From an uncultured Collinsella sp. (lineage in GTDB: Bacteria; Actinomycetota; Coriobacteriia; Coriobacteriales; Coriobacteriaceae): a DNA stretch of 8,913 nt. Below the pieces are notes generated by a model. That model saw nothing but the letters and a program-made list of their open reading frames with translations, was not told where the DNA came from and did not search any database. Position numbers and translations under genes: made by a program. Shown one piece after another: positions 6,319-8,913 of the stretch; position 1 is the first letter of the stretch, and every line of letters starts with the position of its first letter. Location: NCBI GenBank assembly GCA_900549245.1, contig URNQ01000061.1, forward strand, positions 1-8,913, in the 5' to 3' direction.

Positions 6319-7257
6319 TTATTTAGCGGAGACCTTGCCGCTGGCGTCCTTGACGACCTTCATGGCAGAAACGGGGATAAAGCCCTGCTCCTCGACGAGC
6401 TTGCCCTGGACGTCGTCGGAAAGCATGAACTCCAGGAAGGCCTTGGTGGCGTCGTCAGCGTCCTTAGCGCAGTACATGTGCTCGGTCGCCCAGATCTTAA
6501 AGGAGTCGTCGGTGACGTTTGCGCTCTTGGGCTCCACGCCCTCGACCTTGATGGCGTTAAACTTGGAGTCATCGAAGTGCGAGAAGTCGAGGTAGGAGAT
6601 GGCGTTGTCGGTGCTGCCCATCTGAGTCTGGACATCGCCGGACTTGTCGAGCTCGGCGTCACCCTTAAAGTCGACGGCCTCGTCGCCAAAGACGGCGGCC
6701 TCGAAGGTGGCGCGGGTACCGGAGCCGGCCTTGCGGTTGAGGACGACGATCTTGGCGTCGTCGCCGCCGACCTCCTTCCAGTTGGTGATCTGGCCGGAGA
6801 AGATACCCTTGAGCTGCTCGAGGGACAGGTCGTCGACCTTGACGTTCTTGGAGACGACGGGGCCCATGCCCACGACGGCGACCTCGTGGTCGACGAGGTT
6901 CTTGACCTGGTCGGCCTCGAGCTTGGTCTCGGCGAAGACGTCGGAGTTACCGATGGTGACGGTGCCGGCGGCGACAGCGGTCAGGCCCTTACCCGAACCG
7001 TTACCCGAACCGGAAACGGAGACGTCGGAGTTGGCATCCATAAACTTCTCGGCAGCAGCCTCGACGAGAGCCTGGAACGAGGAGGCGCCGTCGTAGGTCA
7101 CCTCGCCGGAGACGGACTCGGCAGCAGCGGCACTGCCCTCAGCAGCGGTGTTGGCGGCGTTGGAGCCACCGCAACCAACGAGACCGAGACCGACGATGCT
7201 GGCAAGACCACCAGCGAGGCCGAGGAACTGACGACGAGAATAAGCCTGATCGAGCAT
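6319..7257 (-). CDS. pstS: Phosphate-binding lipoprotein PstS with a Tat-like signal
   Basis: This 312-residue extracytoplasmic phosphate receptor delivers phosphate to PstC/PstA. The N-terminus is a signal peptide: SRRQFLG (7-13), a hydrophobic stretch (14-27) and the lipobox LVGC (26-29). After cleavage C29 would be lipid-anchored. A low-complexity Ala/Ser/Glu linker (32-50) follows. Phosphate-site landmarks include DGASSF (56-61), GSGNGSGKG (83-91), GNSDVF (103-108) and RKAGSGTRATFE (175-186), the last being the diagnostic PstS loop. The start at 7257 is chosen because AAGGA lies five bases upstream and the signal peptide begins neatly there. An in-frame ATG at 7290 would add 11 residues and lacks a good ribosome site. 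It is the first and probably most highly expressed gene of pstSCAB, likely induced by phosphate limitation. Confidence 0.95.
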   Translation of the reverse strand: MLDQAYSRRQFLGLAGGLASIVGLGLVGCGGSNAANTAAEGSAAAAESVSGEVTYDGASSFQALVEAAAEKFMDANSDVSVSGSGNGSGKGLTAVAAGTVTIGNSDVFAETKLEADQVKNLVDHEVAVVGMGPVVSKNVKVDDLSLEQLKGIFSGQITNWKEVGGDDAKIVVLNRKAGSGTRATFEAAVFGDEAVDFKGDAELDKSGDVQTQMGSTDNAISYLDFSHFDDSKFNAIKVEGVEPKSANVTDDSFKIWATEHMYCAKDADDATKAFLEFMLSDDVQGKLVEEQGFIPVSAMKVVKDASGKVSAK

Positions 7258-7260
7258 GAT

Positions 7261-7268
7261 CTTCCTTT
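7261..7268 (-). promoter_or_regulatory. Ribosome binding site for pstS
   Basis: The minus strand reads AAAGGAAG, with the AAGGA core five bases before the ATG at 7257. This supports that start over the upstream in-frame ATG at 7290. Confidence 0.75.
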
Positions 7269-7282
7269 CATACATGCGACTC

Positions 7283-7299
7283 GCGGGCACCCTGCCCGC
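7283..7299. repeat. Perfect 7-bp hairpin in the pstS leader
   Basis: GCGGGCA (7283-7289) pairs with TGCCCGC (7293-7299) around a three-base loop. If transcription starts near the proposed -10 at 7313-7318, the hairpin sits near the 5' end of the pstS message, about 25 bases before the start codon. It could stabilise the message or affect translation. No T-tract follows on the minus strand, so it is not a terminator for that strand. Confidence 0.5.
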
Positions 7300-7312
7300 T
7301 TTGCTGTTTGGA

Positions 7313-7348
7313 AAGATACGGCCTCGATCGGTCAGCGCCCGCGTCAGC
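7313..7348 (-). promoter_or_regulatory. Candidate Pho-box promoter of the pst operon
   Basis: On the minus strand GCTGACG (7348-7342) and GCTGACC (7336-7330) are direct repeats with a 12-base period. An 11-base gap follows, then TATCTT (7318-7313), a plausible -10. There is no recognisable -35 hexamer. This is the layout of activator-dependent pho promoters, where tandem PhoB/PhoP half-sites replace the -35 element about ten bases before the -10. The known half-site spacing is 11 bases, so a 12-base period is a mismatch. The remaining gap (7349-7450) shows nothing I can name. Confidence 0.4.
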
Positions 7349-7450
7349 TGCGGTTTTTTACGGGCATCTGATAGACCCTTACCGCAAGCGCGGCTCGGCT
7401 TTACAAACGAATAACAACCCCGCCACCAAGCATGACCCGCCTTTTACACC

Positions 7451-7529
7451 AATAAAAACAAAGTTGCGGTGAAATAGTTCCTGCTTGGCCATCAAATGGC
7501 CCATTCTAGGAACTATTCCACCGCAACTT
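7451..7529 (-). terminator. Long-armed hairpin terminator after the dipeptidase gene
   Basis: Arms of 21 bases, 7461-7481 and 7509-7529, are inverted repeats with one mismatch (a7472 against c7518). The outer part is AAGTTGCGGTG and the inner part is AATAGTTCC. At the top GGCCAT (7487-7492) and ATGGCC (7496-7501) form a second 6-bp stem with a CAA loop. On the minus strand the structure is followed by TGTTTTTATT (7460-7451), so it can terminate transcription 47 bases after the dipeptidase stop. The plus-strand flank is A-rich, not T-rich. The arms are far longer than a usual terminator, so the same element may be a mobile or dispersed intergenic repeat that doubles as a terminator. Confidence 0.7.
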
Positions 7530-7576
7530 AAAAAGCCCGGACGAAAGGGGTGCTAAGTTGTTAAAACGCCGCAGCC

Positions 7577-8913
7577 TTAAAGCTCAAGCTCGTTCAAACG
7601 TAAGATTGCCACGATGTAGATCTTGAGCGACTGCTTGAGCTGTTCTTCGTTGGCGCACTCGTTGGGGCCGTGCATCTGGCCGCCCCACGTGGGCAGCTCA
7701 AGGCCGGTCTCCTCGGGGCCAAACGACACGGCGCGGGCAAAGTTGCGTGCGTACGTGCCACCGCCCATGGCGAAGGGCTCGGCATGCTTACCCGTAAACT
7801 CGTTATAGGTGTCAATCAGCGCCTTCACGGCTGGATCGTCGGCAGACACCGAGAACGGTACCTTTGCACGGCCCACACGGCACGTCACGTCAAAGCGGCC
7901 CACGAGCGGCTCGAGCTGCTCGCGGATGGTATCGGCACTGGTGCTGTCGGGGAAGCGCACGTCGATGACCTGCTCAATATGGCCATCCGCCACGCGGATG
8001 ACGCCAGCGTTGCAGGTGAGCGGGCCAAACGCGGGGCTCGTCGCGTCGATACCCAGGCCGCGGCCATAGGCGTCCGCATGCACAAAGGCCAAAAACTTGA
8101 CAAACTCGTGCTCGGCAGGCGTCAGCAGGCGCTCATCGCGTGCACCAAACGCGTCCTCGGCCTCACGCAGATACGCCACGATGAGGCCGACGGCGTTGAT
8201 CGTTCCCTCGGGCATCGAGGCGTGACCGCCAATACCGTGGGCGAAAATCTGCGCATGCCCGTTATCGAGCGTCGTGATCTCCAGGCGGTCGGCGTTCTCG
8301 ACCGGCGCCGGCAGCTCATCGGCGGCAATCGCAAGCTCGCAGATAGACTGCGACGGAATAGCGTTGCTCGCCTCGGCACCGCTCCAGGACACAATGCGCC
8401 CGCCGTCGATCTTAGGGCTCACAAACGTCGCCCCAAACTGGCCCTTCTCGGCATTGCAGACCGGGAACTCGGCATCGGGTGTAAACAGAAAGTCGGGGTC
8501 TGCGTAGTTCTCCAGATAATGGTGAACGTCGGACATGCCCACTTCCTCATCGCAGCCCAGCAGCGCGCGGAAGGTATAGCGCGGCACAATGCCGTGTTTG
8601 AGCAGATAAGCGCCAGCGTAGAGCGACAGCACCGCCGGGCCCTTGTCGTCGATCACGCCGCGGCCGAGCAGCCAGCCCTCGCGACGCTCCATCGCAAATG
8701 GGTCGGTATTCCAGCCGGGGCCGGCAGGCACCACGTCCACATGGCAGATAGTCGCGAGCTGCTTATCGCCGCGACCCGGAATATCGGCGATGCCCACAAA
8801 GCCCTCGTCATCGCTCGTCTGGTAGCCGAGCTTTTGCGCAATGCCGAGCGCGCAATCGAGCGCATCACGGACCGGGCGGCCAAACGGCGCACCGGGCTCC
8901 GCATCGGCAGCAA
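7577..8913 (-). CDS. M20-family dipeptidase, PepV-like (N-terminus beyond the window)
   Basis: This metal-dependent cytoplasmic peptidase probably cleaves dipeptides with two Zn2+ ions. The frame stays open to the right edge, so 444 residues are visible; PepV-type enzymes are about 460-470, so roughly 20-25 are missing. Numbering from the first visible residue, the predicted catalytic set is intact: HVD at 57-59 (metal His, catalytic Asp), D88 in GRGVIDDKG (bridging Asp), DEE at 121-123 (general base Glu and ligand), D146 in TPDAEFP and H414 in MHGPNE. GGGTYARNFARAVSFG near the C-terminus is also typical of PepV. The inserted dimerisation or lid domain is about 165-340. A GTG at 8797 could be mistaken for a start, but it would remove the conserved N-terminal helix region (about 11-38). 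M20 paralogues such as succinyl-diaminopimelate desuccinylase are less likely given the TPDAEFP and GGGTYAR motifs. It ends at the long hairpin terminator. Confidence 0.9.
   Translation of the reverse strand, partial: AADAEPGAPFGRPVRDALDCALGIAQKLGYQTSDDEGFVGIADIPGRGDKQLATICHVDVVPAGPGWNTDPFAMERREGWLLGRGVIDDKGPAVLSLYAGAYLLKHGIVPRYTFRALLGCDEEVGMSDVHHYLENYADPDFLFTPDAEFPVCNAEKGQFGATFVSPKIDGGRIVSWSGAEASNAIPSQSICELAIAADELPAPVENADRLEITTLDNGHAQIFAHGIGGHASMPEGTINAVGLIVAYLREAEDAFGARDERLLTPAEHEFVKFLAFVHADAYGRGLGIDATSPAFGPLTCNAGVIRVADGHIEQVIDVRFPDSTSADTIREQLEPLVGRFDVTCRVGRAKVPFSVSADDPAVKALIDTYNEFTGKHAEPFAMGGGTYARNFARAVSFGPEETGLELPTWGGQMHGPNECANEEQLKQSLKIYIVAILRLNELEL

Noticed and set aside
7258..7290. An upstream pstS start at 7290
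   Set aside because: It would put the leader hairpin inside the coding region, lacks a ribosome site and would lengthen an otherwise normal signal peptide.
7339..7358. A possible plus-strand terminator, CCGC-GTCAGCT-GCGG followed by TTTTTT
   Set aside because: The stem is only four base pairs and no plus-strand gene precedes it. The A/T run is more likely upstream promoter DNA of pstS.
8653..8913. An 86-codon minus-strand open frame at the right edge
   Set aside because: It is in a different frame from the dipeptidase, whose own frame is open to the edge with conserved N-terminal sequence. It is Arg/Ser-rich and has the look of a shadow frame.
1..8913. CRISPR array, insertion sequence, phage or defence genes
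   Set aside because: No regularly spaced repeats, transposase, integrase, terminal repeats around cargo or defence-type domains were seen. All genes have housekeeping identities and the same codon style.

Overview
The window reads as an ordinary chromosomal segment of a GC-rich, Gram-positive-type bacterium. The phosphate-binding protein carries a lipoprotein signal. The protein styles and the long spurious open frames on the opposite strand fit a Coriobacteriia member such as Collinsella. That assignment is inference from sequence style, not from a marker gene. All eight recognisable genes lie on the minus strand, so the window reads biologically from right to left.

Right to left: (1) an M20-family dipeptidase of the PepV type (7577 to beyond 8913, N-terminus cut off by the window edge), followed by a very long hairpin terminator (7451-7529). 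(2) The high-affinity phosphate importer operon pstS-pstC-pstA-pstB (7257 to 3598). It has a candidate Pho-box-type promoter upstream of pstS, overlapping gene ends inside, and a strong intrinsic terminator after pstB (3505-3542). PstS captures phosphate outside the membrane, PstC and PstA form the channel and PstB supplies ATP hydrolysis. No phoU follows pstB before the terminator. (3) A two-gene unit of a Uup-like ABC-F ATPase (1533-3392) and a Cof-type HAD phosphatase (756-1526), six bases apart, ending in an intrinsic terminator (678-714). (4) A short DtxR/MntR-family metal-responsive repressor (171-548) with repeated DtxR-like operator half-sites upstream (573-653).

The coding content is housekeeping, and I found no mobile element, CRISPR array, defence system, RNA gene or undescribed multi-gene system. 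The parts worth a second look are intergenic. They are the 21-base-arm hairpin after the dipeptidase, the repeated operator-like elements upstream of the metal regulator, GGGGACA-containing hairpins in two different gaps, and the possible Pho-box promoter. The left 170 bases hold no gene I can support.
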